From NCBI GenBank assembly GCA_016716265.1, contig JADJWQ010000006.1:992001-1056000 (forward strand): a stretch of 64,000 nt of DNA, written 5' to 3'. Origin of the DNA: Planctomycetota bacterium (GTDB lineage: Bacteria; Planctomycetota; UBA1135; UBA2386). Each line of letters begins with the position of its first letter. Position 1 is the first letter of the stretch. This document shows, in pieces, positions 1 through 9,081 of the stretch. The notes below the pieces were generated by a model. The model had not been told where the DNA came from and searched no databases. It saw only the letters and a list, made by a program, of their open reading frames with translations. A program made the translations under genes and the position numbers.

Positions 1-87
1 CATGGCTGGGCACCCGTGCCGACCTGCAACCTGGTGGATGGCGCCGGGCTACCGGCGTCGCCATTCCGAGTGCCGATCGGCCGGTAG
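1..87 (+). CDS. C-terminal end of a secreted-type protein (partial)
   Basis: Frame 1 reads as the last 28 residues of a protein that begins left of the window and ends LPASPFRVPIGR before a TAG stop. The short hydrophobic Pro/Gly-rich ending resembles the C-termini of the secreted beta-sandwich proteins elsewhere in the window, such as the kelch-type protein that ends at 30516. Too little is visible to assign a function. A chance open frame is possible. Confidence 0.45.
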   Translation, partial: HGWAPVPTCNLVDGAGLPASPFRVPIGR

Positions 88-424
88 CCCGCCCCGCGGT
101 CGCACCCGGATCCGCGTGCGCAGCTCTGTCGCGATTCCGGGCGGCCTCGACCGGCCGCTGCGGCCGTGCAGCTACGAGGTGCGGCTCGACAGCATCACCG
201 GCGGATCGAGCGTCGAGGCCGGCGTCGACGAACTCACCTCGGCCGGCGCGCGGATGGCCGAGCGGGCAGTGGAGGAGTGGGAGCGCGAACACCTGCACGC
301 GGGCCGCGACCTCCCGATCGCCGAGGCCAGCGTAGACCACCACACCGATCGACGCCCGACCACCGCGGCGCGGCATCCTGCCCGATCGCGGAACCGGAGG
401 GTGCGCCCGGGATCCTGTCTCGCC
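88..424. other. Intergenic stretch without a convincing gene
   Basis: All frames are open for long stretches because stop codons are rare at this G+C, but translations are Arg/Ser-rich and lack the third-position bias of the real genes. Nothing here looks like an RNA gene. The promoter of the gene starting at 425 presumably lies at its right end; no clear -10/-35 pair was found. Confidence 0.4.
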
Positions 425-2119
425 ATGGTTCGCTTCGTGGTCTGCACGACCGCCCTCGCACTGCTCGCCGGCCCGATCGCGGCGCAGGCCGACGTCACCG
501 CCGCGCGCCGCTGGTTCGCCACGCTCGGCTACCCCGCGGTCGGCACCGTCCCGGTGGCGGAGATCGCGACCGGCGCGGCACGGATCAGCGCGGACGGGAC
601 TCCGGTCGCCACGACCGTCGCCGGCTTCGTGCTGCGCGACGACGGCGCCAGCTTCTCCGCGCTGCTGCTCGACCTCGCGGAGCGGACGTTCCAGCGTACC
701 GATCGCGCTGCCATCCCCGCGCGCCGCGTCGGCTACGTCCCGCTCGACCTCGAATCGCTCGCGCGCGAGCGCCTCGATGCTGCGGGTCCGGCGACCGGCG
801 TCGCCGCGCTCGAGCTGTTCGTGCTGTCCGAGGCCTGCCGGACCCGTGGCCTCACGACGCCCGCCGACGATCTCGCCGACCTCGCGCACCGCACGTTCGA
901 GCGCGCGCGCCCGGCCGACACCGGCCGCGCGCTCGCCGAGCTGCTCGCGCGCGAGCTCGCGGAGCTCGAGCGGCTGCGGCTCATCGACGCGTTCGGTGAC
1001 CCGGCGCAGTCCGCGACGGAGCTGCGCGAGCGCGCCGACCGCTGGCTGCGACGGTTCGCGGGCGCGCCCGGCTCGGCGGACGTCCGCGGACTCCGCGCCG
1101 GGCTCGAACGCCACCTGGCGCCGCTCCCCGCCCCTCCCGTCGATGCCTCGGACGATGCGCTCGCGCGCCACCTCGTCGCGCAGCTGCACACGCAGCACGG
1201 CAGCCAGTGGATCTCGTGGTCCGCACCGGACCCGTTCACCGATGCGCGCGGCGCGTCGAGCCCCGCGCATCGACTCGTCGCGCTCGGGCTGCCCGCGCTG
1301 CCCGCGCTCGCCGACGCCTGGGACGACGCGACGCCGTCGCGGACGGTCGCCGCATCACGCGAGCGCGGCCCCGCGGTCGTCCGCGTCGGCGAGCTGGCAC
1401 GGCTGGTCGCCGAGGTGATCGCCGGCTACCCGGCGGCGAGCCAAGCCGAGCTGCTCCGTGTCGTCGACGCGCTGCGCGACCGCGGCCCGGCGGCGGTGTT
1501 CGCCGAGGGGGCCGTCGGCACCGGCGCGCGGGGCGTGCGGCAGGCCGCGAAGCTCGCCGAGCTCCGCCCGGCGCAGGCGGTCGCCGTGCTCGGCCGGAGC
1601 CTCGCGGCCGAGCCCGACGGCTACTGGCGCGGCGCGCGGATCGCGCTGCTCGCGGGCATCGATCGCGACGACGCGCGCGCGCTGATCGACGCCCGCCTCG
1701 CCAGCGCGACCGATACCCGCGAGCTGACCGCGGCCGCGGCAGCTGCCTTCGGCCGCGCGCCGGACCGCGCGCTGGCGGCCGTGCGCGCCGCGCTGGCCGC
1801 TCGGCCCGGAGAGCTGACCGGTCCCGACCGCGCGCTGCTGCGGTTCCTCGCCGCGCACGGCGGCGCCGCCGACCTCGACCTGCTGACCGCACGCGCGCCC
1901 CAGCTCGACCGCGACGAGCTCGAAGCCCTCGCGGACCGCCGCGCGACGCTCGACTGGTTCGCCGTCCCGGCACCGTTCGGCGGCTGGCTCACGCTGCCCT
2001 GCGCGGGGCCGCCGCTCGACGAGCGCGGGCACGCCGCGGCCCGCGAGCTGGTGCGGGCCGTGCTGCAGCACCGCGACCTCGCGACGGCGCCCGCGGTGCA
2101 ACGGATCCTCGATGGCTGA
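425..2119 (+). CDS. Secreted alpha-helical protein of unknown function
   Basis: 564 residues. The ATG at 425 gives a typical signal peptide (MVRFVVCTTALALLAG, then Ala-Gln-Ala), which is why it is preferred over upstream in-frame codons whose translation is Arg-rich and not protein-like. The mature part is Ala/Leu/Arg-rich and almost entirely helical, with repeated runs such as ALAELLARELAELERLR. From about residue 300 it looks like HEAT-type helical pairs. No catalytic motif was recognised. It probably acts in the periplasm or at the surface. It converges on the aldolase gene with only 13 bases between stop codons. A HEAT-repeat scaffold is the best guess, not an assignment. Confidence 0.7.
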   Translation: MVRFVVCTTALALLAGPIAAQADVTAARRWFATLGYPAVGTVPVAEIATGAARISADGTPVATTVAGFVLRDDGASFSALLLDLAERTFQRTDRAAIPARRVGYVPLDLESLARERLDAAGPATGVAALELFVLSEACRTRGLTTPADDLADLAHRTFERARPADTGRALAELLARELAELERLRLIDAFGDPAQSATELRERADRWLRRFAGAPGSADVRGLRAGLERHLAPLPAPPVDASDDALARHLVAQLHTQHGSQWISWSAPDPFTDARGASSPAHRLVALGLPALPALADAWDDATPSRTVAASRERGPAVVRVGELARLVAEVIAGYPAASQAELLRVVDALRDRGPAAVFAEGAVGTGARGVRQAAKLAELRPAQAVAVLGRSLAAEPDGYWRGARIALLAGIDRDDARALIDARLASATDTRELTAAAAAAFGRAPDRALAAVRAALAARPGELTGPDRALLRFLAAHGGAADLDLLTARAPQLDRDELEALADRRATLDWFAVPAPFGGWLTLPCAGPPLDERGHAAARELVRAVLQHRDLATAPAVQRILDG

Positions 2120-2132
2120 TCGCGGCGACGCG

Positions 2133-3110
2133 TCAGCCCGCGGTGTCGGCGCGCCGCTCGGCACCGCGGTCGGGTGCCGCGGCGCCGGCCGCGAACAGCC
2201 CGAGCGTGCGCACCTGCTCGAACAGCTCCCGCCGCGCCGCCGGCCGCAACGGCGACACCGGCGGCCGCGGCGGCCCGCAGTCGACGCCGCGCAGCGTCAT
2301 CAAGGCCTTGCCGGCGCGCAGCACGCCGAACGCCAGCAGCGCATCGACGAGCGCGGTCACCGTCCGCGCCTCGCTGCGGGCGGCGGCCACGTCACCACGC
2401 TCGAACGCCCCGAGCAGGCGCAGGTAGACGGGTGCCGCGTAGTTGTAGGTACTGCCGACTGCCGCCTGGACGCCGAGCGGCAATGCAGACAGCAACAGCT
2501 CGTCGACGCCCCAGATCAGCTCGCATTGCGCGCCGAACGCCCTGCGGCAGGCGGCGAACGCGTGCAGATCGGGGTCGGTGAACTTGAGGCCGGCGAAGCT
2601 CGGGATGCGCTCGAGGCAGGCGGCGATCTGCTCGACGACCGGCACCGTCACGCCGGTCATCCCCGGGATGTGGTAGCCGTAGAACGGCAGCTCGGGCGCG
2701 GCGGCAGCGATGTCGGCCTGGAACGCGGCGACCTCGGCCGCGTCGGACGGACGGAAGAACGACGGCAGGAGCGCCGACACGGCGTGCGCACCCAGCTGGC
2801 CCGCGTGCCGCGCCAGCGCAATCGCGTCCCGCTGACAATGGTGCCCCACGTGTGCGATCAGCCGCAGCTCCGTGCGGTGCGGCGCCCAGGCCTCGAGCAA
2901 CCGCTGCCGCTCGGCAACGGTGAGCGACGCCCACTCTCCGGTCGTGCCGCCGACGAACACACCGATCACGCCGTCCTCGCGCAGGCACCGCGCCTGCTCG
3001 GCGACACGGTCGAGCGCGAGCTCGCCCGTCGCGGTCAGCGGCGTGTGGGGAGCGGCGACCAGCCCGCGAAGGCCGAGGCGACCGCGGTCGGATGTGGGCG
3101 TGGACGTCAC
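2133..3110 (-). CDS. nanA: DapA/NanA-family aldolase, probable N-acetylneuraminate lyase
   Basis: 325 residues, class I (Schiff-base) aldolase of the dihydrodipicolinate synthase superfamily. Seen: the pyruvate-binding loop FVGGTTGE (52-59), YHIPGMTGV with the catalytic Tyr at about 146, and GLKFTD with the Schiff-base Lys at about 176. YHIP..TGV and GLKFTD are more typical of N-acetylneuraminate lyases than of lysine-pathway enzymes. The expected reaction is sialic acid to N-acetylmannosamine plus pyruvate in the cytoplasm. It starts 6 bases after the sialidase stop codon, so it is the last gene of the same operon and could degrade the released sialic acid. The final 40 residues are low-complexity Ala/Arg. 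A related 2-keto-3-deoxy-sugar aldolase remains possible. Confidence 0.8.
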   Translation of the reverse strand: MTSTPTSDRGRLGLRGLVAAPHTPLTATGELALDRVAEQARCLREDGVIGVFVGGTTGEWASLTVAERQRLLEAWAPHRTELRLIAHVGHHCQRDAIALARHAGQLGAHAVSALLPSFFRPSDAAEVAAFQADIAAAAPELPFYGYHIPGMTGVTVPVVEQIAACLERIPSFAGLKFTDPDLHAFAACRRAFGAQCELIWGVDELLLSALPLGVQAAVGSTYNYAAPVYLRLLGAFERGDVAAARSEARTVTALVDALLAFGVLRAGKALMTLRGVDCGPPRPPVSPLRPAARRELFEQVRTLGLFAAGAAAPDRGAERRADTAG

Positions 3111-3116
3111 GGCAGC

Positions 3117-5981
3117 TCAGAACTCCAGGACGAGTGCATTGGACAGCGACGGCGCGACGCTCGAGCTCACCGGCGTCGCCAGCGCCTGCAGCGGCAGCGC
3201 CGCGCCGATCAACGCCGGCTGCGCGGGGACGGCGAGGGGGAAGCTCGCGAGGCCGGTCGGCGGCAGCGCCGGCGCCGACGCGGCGAGCACGAGCGGCGGC
3301 GCCACGTACAGCGCGCAGCCCGGCCATTGCGCGAGCGGGATCGGCGGCGCCGCCAGCACGAAGCCCGCGAGCAATGCGCAGGGCGCACCGACGGGCACGC
3401 CGAGCAGGTCGACGCGGTAGTCGACGTTGCCGGGGAACGGCAATCCGACCGACCACAGGTCGGGCGTCGCCGGCTGTGCCGGGCAGCCGAGCCCGACGCG
3501 ACGGCGACCACTCGCACCACCGAGGACGTCGGGGAACGAGCCTCCGAGCCGAAGCTCGTCGATCTCGACGGCGCTGCCGAGCAACGGAGCGACGGTCAGG
3601 TGGTCGGCGATGCCGGTCGCGAGCGGCGCGGCGGCGAGCTCGGCCGTCCATTGCCCGGCTCCCGCGCCGACGCCGGCGAGGCCGCTCGGGTCGGGATCGA
3701 CGGTGTCACCCGGCAGGTAGACCTTCAGCCGCACCGACGGCAGCGCGCTGACCGACGTGCGCAGCTCGCAGACGAGAAGCAGCGTCTGCGCGACGGGCGC
3801 CGCGACCGGTCCCGGCACGAGCCCGGCGGCGCCGCCGACCGCGAACCGGCCGCCGGCTTCGACACCGAACTGCGCGAGCACGCCGCGCGGCTCCTCCAGG
3901 CGGACCGCGAACGCACCACCCGCCGCCGGCAGGCGCGCGAGGCAGGCGACGTAGCAGGCGCCGCTCGTCCCGGCGCTGATCGACTCGGTCAGCGGCCTGG
4001 TCGCGGCGGCGCCGCCCGCCTCGGCGATCCGGTCGCCGACCGGCGTCAGGCCCGACTGCCGGAACGCGGCCGAGTCGAGGCTCCCGGCCGCGACACCGAC
4101 GCCGGCCGGGTCGCCACGCGCGGTCAGGCCGGCGACCGGGTGGCCGCTCGCGAGCGCGGCGATCGCCGCTGGCTCGAGGGCCTGCTCGACGACGAGCACG
4201 TCGTCGAGCAGGCCGGTGAAGAACCACTGCGGGCCGCCCGAGTCGACGTTGCGGCCGATCGCCATCCGGTCGAGATCGCGCACCGCGGTGAAGCCCGGCT
4301 CCAGATCGGCGGCGACCTCGGTGCCGTCGACGTAGAGCCGCGCGTAGCCGTGGTGGTCGACGGTGACCGCAGCGTGGTGCCAGCGGTCGTCGTCGACGCT
4401 CGCCGGCGACACGACCTGCCCGTCGCTCGGCGCGTCGCCGCGCGCGTCGTAGCGCAGCCGTCCACCCTCGACGAACAGGCGCAGCTCCGAGCTCGGGTCC
4501 CCGGAGTCCGACGCCGCGAGGATCGCGTGGGCACCGGTGCCGGCGGTCTTGAAGAACGCGGCGATCGTCAGACCAGCGAGCCCGGCGAACGCACCGACGT
4601 GCGCGCTGAGGTCGACGTGCGCACCCTGGCCGTCGAAGCGCAGCGAGGTGCCGGTGCCGAGCGCGGCGGGGACGTCGGTGTCGAACGTGGCGCCGACGCG
4701 CGTACCGTCACGGCCGAGCCCCGACGCATCGCGGACGTCGAGCTCGAACGGCCAATGCCCCGCGAGCCGCGCACCGGGCGTCTCGCGCCACGACCCCGCG
4801 AAGCCGAGCCCGCCGGTCGCACCGCCGAGGGAACCGCCGGCCGCACCGACGATCGGCGCGTGTGCAGCGAGCGCGCTTGGCAGCCCGCCAGCGAGCCAGG
4901 CGCGATCGAAGCGCGCGAGCTCGATGTACTCGTAGCGCGCAGCGACGCCGCCCTCGAACAGACAGCACACGGTGCCATCGGCAGCGACCGCGAGGTCGGA
5001 GTACGCGCTGGGCCCGCCCCACAGCGTGCGGGCGGTCGACCAGGTGCCGGTCTCGTCGAAGCTCGACCGGATCGTCAGGTTGACGCGGTCGATCTCCGAC
5101 GCCGGATTGCTGAACACGATCCAATCGCGCGCGTCACCCCGGTCGGTCGCCTCGAGCCGCAACCACGCGGCCTGCACGACCGGATCGATCAGCGCGGGGT
5201 CGTGGCCCGGCGCACCGAAGCTCGCGCCGCCGTCGGCGCTGTAGGCGACGATCCGCCGCCGCACGGCACCGCGCTGGTCGCGCATGTTGAGCGCGACGCG
5301 ACCGTCGGTCAGCTCCACGGCAGTGCACTCGTTGGGACCCATGACGCTCGTGCCCTGCACGATGCCGCCGATCGCCCAGGTCGCACCGTGGTCGTCGCTG
5401 TAGACGACGTGCGACCGCCAGTCGGGATCGCGATGATCGCAGGGCACGACGAGCCGCCCGGTGTGCGTCCCGCGCGTGAGCTGGATGCCATGCACGGGTC
5501 CGGTCGCGTACCAACCCCAGCCGGGCAGCTTCACGCTCGCCGTCAGCTCGCGGCGGCTCGACCACGTCGCACCGTGGTCGTCGGAGTGCGTCTCGAACAC
5601 CCGGTCGTTGTTGCGGCAGAACAGGAGCCACAGCCGGCCGGTGGAGCTGTCGAGCACCGGCGCCGGATTGCCGATCGTCTCGGTGCCCTCCTGCTGGACG
5701 ACGGCCAACGCAGACCAGGTGCGGCCGTCGTCGGTGCTGCGGCGCATCACGATGTCGATGTCGCCGTCGTCCCGCCCGCTCACGACGCGCCCCTCGCAGA
5801 ACGCGAGCAGCGCGCCGTCGGCGGCGCGCACGAGGGCCGGGATGCGGAAGGTGTGGTAGCCCTGCGTGCCGCTGACGAACAGCTGCTGGCGGGACACCGA
5901 CTGCGCGTCGAGCCGCCCGGGCTGGCACAGGCAGGCCAGCGCGAGCGGCGCGAGCCAACGCAGGTCGCGGAGCGTGATCAA
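3117..5981 (-). CDS. nanH: Secreted sialidase with LamG lectin and surface-type C-terminal domains
   Basis: 954 residues, glycoside hydrolase 33-like exo-sialidase. The start is a TTG at 5981 with AGGA 7 bases upstream; it gives a signal peptide ending near LDAQS, and no ATG fits. Seen: the FRIP motif at about 46-49 and Asp-boxes STDDGRTW, SDDHGATW (twice) and SADGGASF across residues 80-270, forming the six-bladed propeller. A LamG/concanavalin-like lectin domain follows at about 430-605 (GLTIAAFFKTAGTGAHAIL, DDRWHHAAVTVD). A second lectin-like domain lies at about 610-800, and the window's common secreted beta-sandwich at about 830-954 (LGCPAQPATPDLW). It lies 3 bases after the LamG gene stop and 6 before the lyase start. 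Role: release of terminal sialic acid from glycans outside the cell. Confidence 0.88.
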   Translation of the reverse strand: MITLRDLRWLAPLALACLCQPGRLDAQSVSRQQLFVSGTQGYHTFRIPALVRAADGALLAFCEGRVVSGRDDGDIDIVMRRSTDDGRTWSALAVVQQEGTETIGNPAPVLDSSTGRLWLLFCRNNDRVFETHSDDHGATWSSRRELTASVKLPGWGWYATGPVHGIQLTRGTHTGRLVVPCDHRDPDWRSHVVYSDDHGATWAIGGIVQGTSVMGPNECTAVELTDGRVALNMRDQRGAVRRRIVAYSADGGASFGAPGHDPALIDPVVQAAWLRLEATDRGDARDWIVFSNPASEIDRVNLTIRSSFDETGTWSTARTLWGGPSAYSDLAVAADGTVCCLFEGGVAARYEYIELARFDRAWLAGGLPSALAAHAPIVGAAGGSLGGATGGLGFAGSWRETPGARLAGHWPFELDVRDASGLGRDGTRVGATFDTDVPAALGTGTSLRFDGQGAHVDLSAHVGAFAGLAGLTIAAFFKTAGTGAHAILAASDSGDPSSELRLFVEGGRLRYDARGDAPSDGQVVSPASVDDDRWHHAAVTVDHHGYARLYVDGTEVAADLEPGFTAVRDLDRMAIGRNVDSGGPQWFFTGLLDDVLVVEQALEPAAIAALASGHPVAGLTARGDPAGVGVAAGSLDSAAFRQSGLTPVGDRIAEAGGAAATRPLTESISAGTSGACYVACLARLPAAGGAFAVRLEEPRGVLAQFGVEAGGRFAVGGAAGLVPGPVAAPVAQTLLLVCELRTSVSALPSVRLKVYLPGDTVDPDPSGLAGVGAGAGQWTAELAAAPLATGIADHLTVAPLLGSAVEIDELRLGGSFPDVLGGASGRRRVGLGCPAQPATPDLWSVGLPFPGNVDYRVDLLGVPVGAPCALLAGFVLAAPPIPLAQWPGCALYVAPPLVLAASAPALPPTGLASFPLAVPAQPALIGAALPLQALATPVSSSVAPSLSNALVLEF

Positions 5982-5984
5982 TCG

Positions 5985-7844
5985 TCAGTCCTGGAACAGG
6001 ATCTCGAGGCCGTCGGACAGCCGCGCCGGCAACGGATTGACCCCACCCGGGTCGAGCGCCACCCACTGCGCGAACATCGCCTGCCCGTGCAGGAACGCGA
6101 GGTTCGGGATCGGCAGGGCGATCGACGCGCTGCCGCTCGCGTTGGCGCTGGCGCCGACAGCGGCCTCGCCGGAGGTCAGCACGAAGCAGCCGGTACCGCC
6201 GACCGGCCCGAGGTCGATCGGCAGCGCGCCGAGCGGCCCCACGTCGCGGCTGATGCCGAAGTTGCAGACCGCGGCGACCCCGGCCCGCACGCCGGACAGC
6301 TCGACCGTGAAGCCGCTGCCGCCGATCACCGGTCGACCGCTCTGGCCGATCGTCGCCCCCAGGCAGCCGCTGCCGAAGCCGGCGCGCGTCACCGCGTCCC
6401 AACTCGTGCCGATGCGGAACTCGTCGGCGAACATGCCGCCACCGGGGCCGTTCGGCGTGACCCAGATCGTGTCGAGGCGCGCGCCGGACGCCGCCGGCAG
6501 CGCGATCGCCGTCCAGTCGTTCGGGCCGATGCCGCTGAACCCCGCGTCGGTCGCGTCGATCGTGTCGCCGGGCGCGTAGCACTTCAGGAACGCGGCGTCC
6601 GAGCCGGACGCGACCGAGTCGATGCGGAACACGCAGAGGTAGGTCGTGCGGTCCAGCATCTGGATCGTGCTGGCCGTGTAGCCATTGATGCCGCAGGTCC
6701 AGTAGCCGGCCGCGTCCCAGCCGAAGCGGCCGCGGATGTCGCCCGGGTCGGTCAGGTGGATCTCGCCCTCGACCGGTGGCCCGTTGTCCTCACGGCGCAA
6801 CAGGCAGCTCACGTAGTAGGTCGCGTCGAGGCGCAGATCGGCGATCGGCGTGAACTGCCGGCCGGCGCGCAGACCGGTCGTGCCGCCGACGGCGTCGCCG
6901 AAAGTCCGGAGCCCGCGCGACCCGAACGCGGCGCTCGCCAGACTGCCCGCGACGATCGCCGGCCCCTCGATGCGCGGCACGCCGACGAACGCCGACGGCG
7001 GCCGCAGTCGCGTCGCGAGGTCGAGCACCTCGCTCTGCGTCAGCGGGTAGCCCCAGATCGCGAAGTCGTCGATCAGCCCCGGGAACTGCCACTGCGGGCC
7101 GCCCGAGTCGACATTGCGTCCGATCGCCATCGTGTCGAGATCGAACACGTGCCGGAAGAAGCCCTGCCGCGCGAGGCTCCCGCTCGCGAACTCGGGAACG
7201 CCGTCGATGTAGACGGTCGCCTCGGCATCGGCCTCGACGACGACGGCGAAGTGGTGCCATCGACCGTCGTTGACGACGGTCGTCGTGTTGAGCAGCGCGT
7301 ACGAATTCAGGTCGCCGCGCACGTCGAAGCGCAGCGTGCCGCCCTCGACGATCACGCGGAGCTCCTTCGACGGCTCGGTGCTGTCCGAGGCCGCGAAGAT
7401 CGCGTGAGCGCCGGTGCCCGTCGTCTTGAACCACCCGGCGATCGTGCCGAGGTAGAGCCCCGCGTAGGAGCCGACGAACGGGGTCAGCTCGAAGTGGTCG
7501 TCCGAGCCGCCGGTATTGGGCGTGTTGAGCTCCAGCGAGTGCGACGACCACGCGAGGCCGGGCGTGTCGGTCGAGTAGAGGCCGCCGACCAGCGTGCCGG
7601 TCGCACCGAACAGCCCGACGTCGACCGGGCTGTTGTCGAGCGCCCAGTAGCTGAGCAGCGTGCCGAACTGGTCGGTGCCGATCCACGGCCCGAGCCAGCC
7701 GGCGCCGCCGGCCTGGCCGTCGACGAGCGTGCCGGCAGGGACGCCTTCGTCGAGCCCGTCGAACTGCCGGAGCTCCTGGGCCGAGGCGAAGCCCGGCAGC
7801 GCGAGGGCGACGACCGCGAGGGAGAGCGAGCGGGTCAGGTTCAT
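5985..7844 (-). CDS. Secreted LamG-domain lectin-like protein
   Basis: 619 residues. The ATG at 7844 has an AGGAG ribosome site 9 bases upstream and yields the signal peptide MNLTRSLSLAVVALALPGFASAQ. Domains seen: LamG at about 125-310 (GTIAGWFKTTGTGAHAIF, DGRWHHFAVVV), a second lectin-like domain at about 330-500 with FADEFRIGTSWDAVT, and a C-terminal beta-sandwich starting at GSGCLGA. The LamG part is a close paralogue of that in the neighbouring sialidase; both contain MAIGRNVDSGGPQW. First gene of the sialidase-lyase operon. No catalytic residues were recognised, so glycan binding that helps the sialidase is inferred. Confidence 0.82.
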   Translation of the reverse strand: MNLTRSLSLAVVALALPGFASAQELRQFDGLDEGVPAGTLVDGQAGGAGWLGPWIGTDQFGTLLSYWALDNSPVDVGLFGATGTLVGGLYSTDTPGLAWSSHSLELNTPNTGGSDDHFELTPFVGSYAGLYLGTIAGWFKTTGTGAHAIFAASDSTEPSKELRVIVEGGTLRFDVRGDLNSYALLNTTTVVNDGRWHHFAVVVEADAEATVYIDGVPEFASGSLARQGFFRHVFDLDTMAIGRNVDSGGPQWQFPGLIDDFAIWGYPLTQSEVLDLATRLRPPSAFVGVPRIEGPAIVAGSLASAAFGSRGLRTFGDAVGGTTGLRAGRQFTPIADLRLDATYYVSCLLRREDNGPPVEGEIHLTDPGDIRGRFGWDAAGYWTCGINGYTASTIQMLDRTTYLCVFRIDSVASGSDAAFLKCYAPGDTIDATDAGFSGIGPNDWTAIALPAASGARLDTIWVTPNGPGGGMFADEFRIGTSWDAVTRAGFGSGCLGATIGQSGRPVIGGSGFTVELSGVRAGVAAVCNFGISRDVGPLGALPIDLGPVGGTGCFVLTSGEAAVGASANASGSASIALPIPNLAFLHGQAMFAQWVALDPGGVNPLPARLSDGLEILFQD

Positions 7845-7857
7845 GAAACTTACTCCT

Positions 7858-7880
7858 GCGCGTGATAATTGTTTCCGCGC
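7858..7880 (-). promoter_or_regulatory. Possible operator/promoter of the sialidase operon
   Basis: The 60-base gap upstream of the LamG gene contains an AT-rich core (TGATAATTGTTTC) flanked by GCGCG and CGCGC arms, an imperfect 23-base inverted repeat in a G+C-rich setting. It sits just upstream of the AGGAG ribosome site and directly beside the GntR/LacI-type regulator gene. An operator overlapping the promoter is inferred. Confidence 0.35.
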
Positions 7881-7904
7881 CGGCCCCGATGTCAAGCCCC
7901 GCGA

Positions 7905-8969
7905 TCACCGCGCGACGCGGACCTCGATCAGGTGCTGGCGCGGTGGCGCCGCGAGATCGGCGACGCGCCGCGCGAGCATCTCGCCGAGCAGCTCGCCCTG
8001 GCGCTCCGGGCCCTCGGTCGGCACCGCGACGACGAAGCCGGCGCCGCCCCGCGTGCCGTAGACGTCCGCGACGCCGATCGCGAACCGTCGCCCGGCAGCA
8101 TCCAGACAACGGCGGGCCGCATGCGCGAGCGGCAGGTTGCGACATACGATCGCGACGCGCACGCGCCGGTCGGCGACCCACGCGAGGTGCTCCTCGACGA
8201 GCGCGGCGACGGCGGCGTCGTCCGCCGGACAGAACCGCGCGTGGACGCGCAGCCTTGTCGCCGCGCGGGCCGCCTCGACGACGCCGTCGAGGAACAGCTG
8301 GTCGCCGGGCAGCACGCGCTCGTTCAGCAGCGTGAGCAGGTGGCGGGCCGCGGATCCCGCGACCGCGTCCGCGAGCTGGCGGCCCGCACTCGCGTGGTCG
8401 CGGTCGACCGCGTCGAGCGCGCGGATCGACGGCCGCCGCGTGCCGAACACGACGGTCGGCAGGCCGCTGCGCACGGCGAGCCGCTGCGCCGCGAGCGACG
8501 AGCGGACCAGCACGACGCCGACCGGCTCGGGCGCGCGGCCGAGATCGCGCAGCATCCCCTCGAGCGCGTCGACGTCGCGGTCGCTGCCGGTCGCGTGGAA
8601 GGTGATCGCGCAGCCGGGCAACGCGCGCTGCAGACCGACGATCACGCCGTCCTCGAGCAGCCCTTCCTGGGCGACGTCGGCAGCGGGCGCGAACACGCCG
8701 ACGCGCGCGAGCGCCGCGCTGTCGCCGGCGCGCGGCGCCGCGACGATCGCCCCGATCCGCTGCCGGCGCTCGATCACGCCGCGCTGCGCGAGGAGCTGCA
8801 GCGCGCGATTGGCCAACGTCATGCTGACCCGCAGCGTCCGCGCGGCTTCGGCAGCGGTCAGGAACCGCGCGCCCGGGCGCAGCCGCCGCACGCGGATCTC
8901 GTCAGCCAGCCGGTCGGCGAGCTGGACGACCCGCGGGCGGGTCGCGTCGGTGGCGCCAGGATCGGTCAT
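7905..8969 (-). CDS. GntR-type DNA-binding regulator with LacI-like sensor domain
   Basis: 354 residues. The N-terminus (about 14-75) is a GntR winged helix: LADEIRVRRLRPGARF, then AAEAARTLRVSMTLANRALQ and a wing ending GVIERRQRIGAIVA. Residues 85-340 form a periplasmic-binding/LacI-type sugar sensor (ARVGVFAP, VGVVLVRSS, VAIVCRNL, GIGVADVY). This architecture resembles AraR-type regulators. It lies 60 bases upstream of, and in the same direction as, the LamG-sialidase-lyase genes, so it probably controls them in response to a sugar such as sialic acid or N-acetylmannosamine. The ligand is inferred from context only. Confidence 0.75.
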   Translation of the reverse strand: MTDPGATDATRPRVVQLADRLADEIRVRRLRPGARFLTAAEAARTLRVSMTLANRALQLLAQRGVIERRQRIGAIVAAPRAGDSAALARVGVFAPAADVAQEGLLEDGVIVGLQRALPGCAITFHATGSDRDVDALEGMLRDLGRAPEPVGVVLVRSSLAAQRLAVRSGLPTVVFGTRRPSIRALDAVDRDHASAGRQLADAVAGSAARHLLTLLNERVLPGDQLFLDGVVEAARAATRLRVHARFCPADDAAVAALVEEHLAWVADRRVRVAIVCRNLPLAHAARRCLDAAGRRFAIGVADVYGTRGGAGFVVAVPTEGPERQGELLGEMLARRVADLAAPPRQHLIEVRVAR

Positions 8970-9081
8970 CGGTGCGCAAGAGCGCGGCGAGACGACCGGC
9001 CGTCGACTGCGCCGCGCGCTCCCACCGATACCGCAACCGCGCGCCCGACGGAAGCGCGCGTCGCCGAGGCACTCGCGCGGT

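Noticed and set aside
2112..7865. Plus-strand open frame of about 1,900 codons opposite the sialic-acid operon
   Set aside because: Its translation is almost only Arg, Ala, Asp, Gly and Val with no domain. It mirrors the codon bias of the minus-strand genes, which have signal peptides, motifs and ribosome sites.
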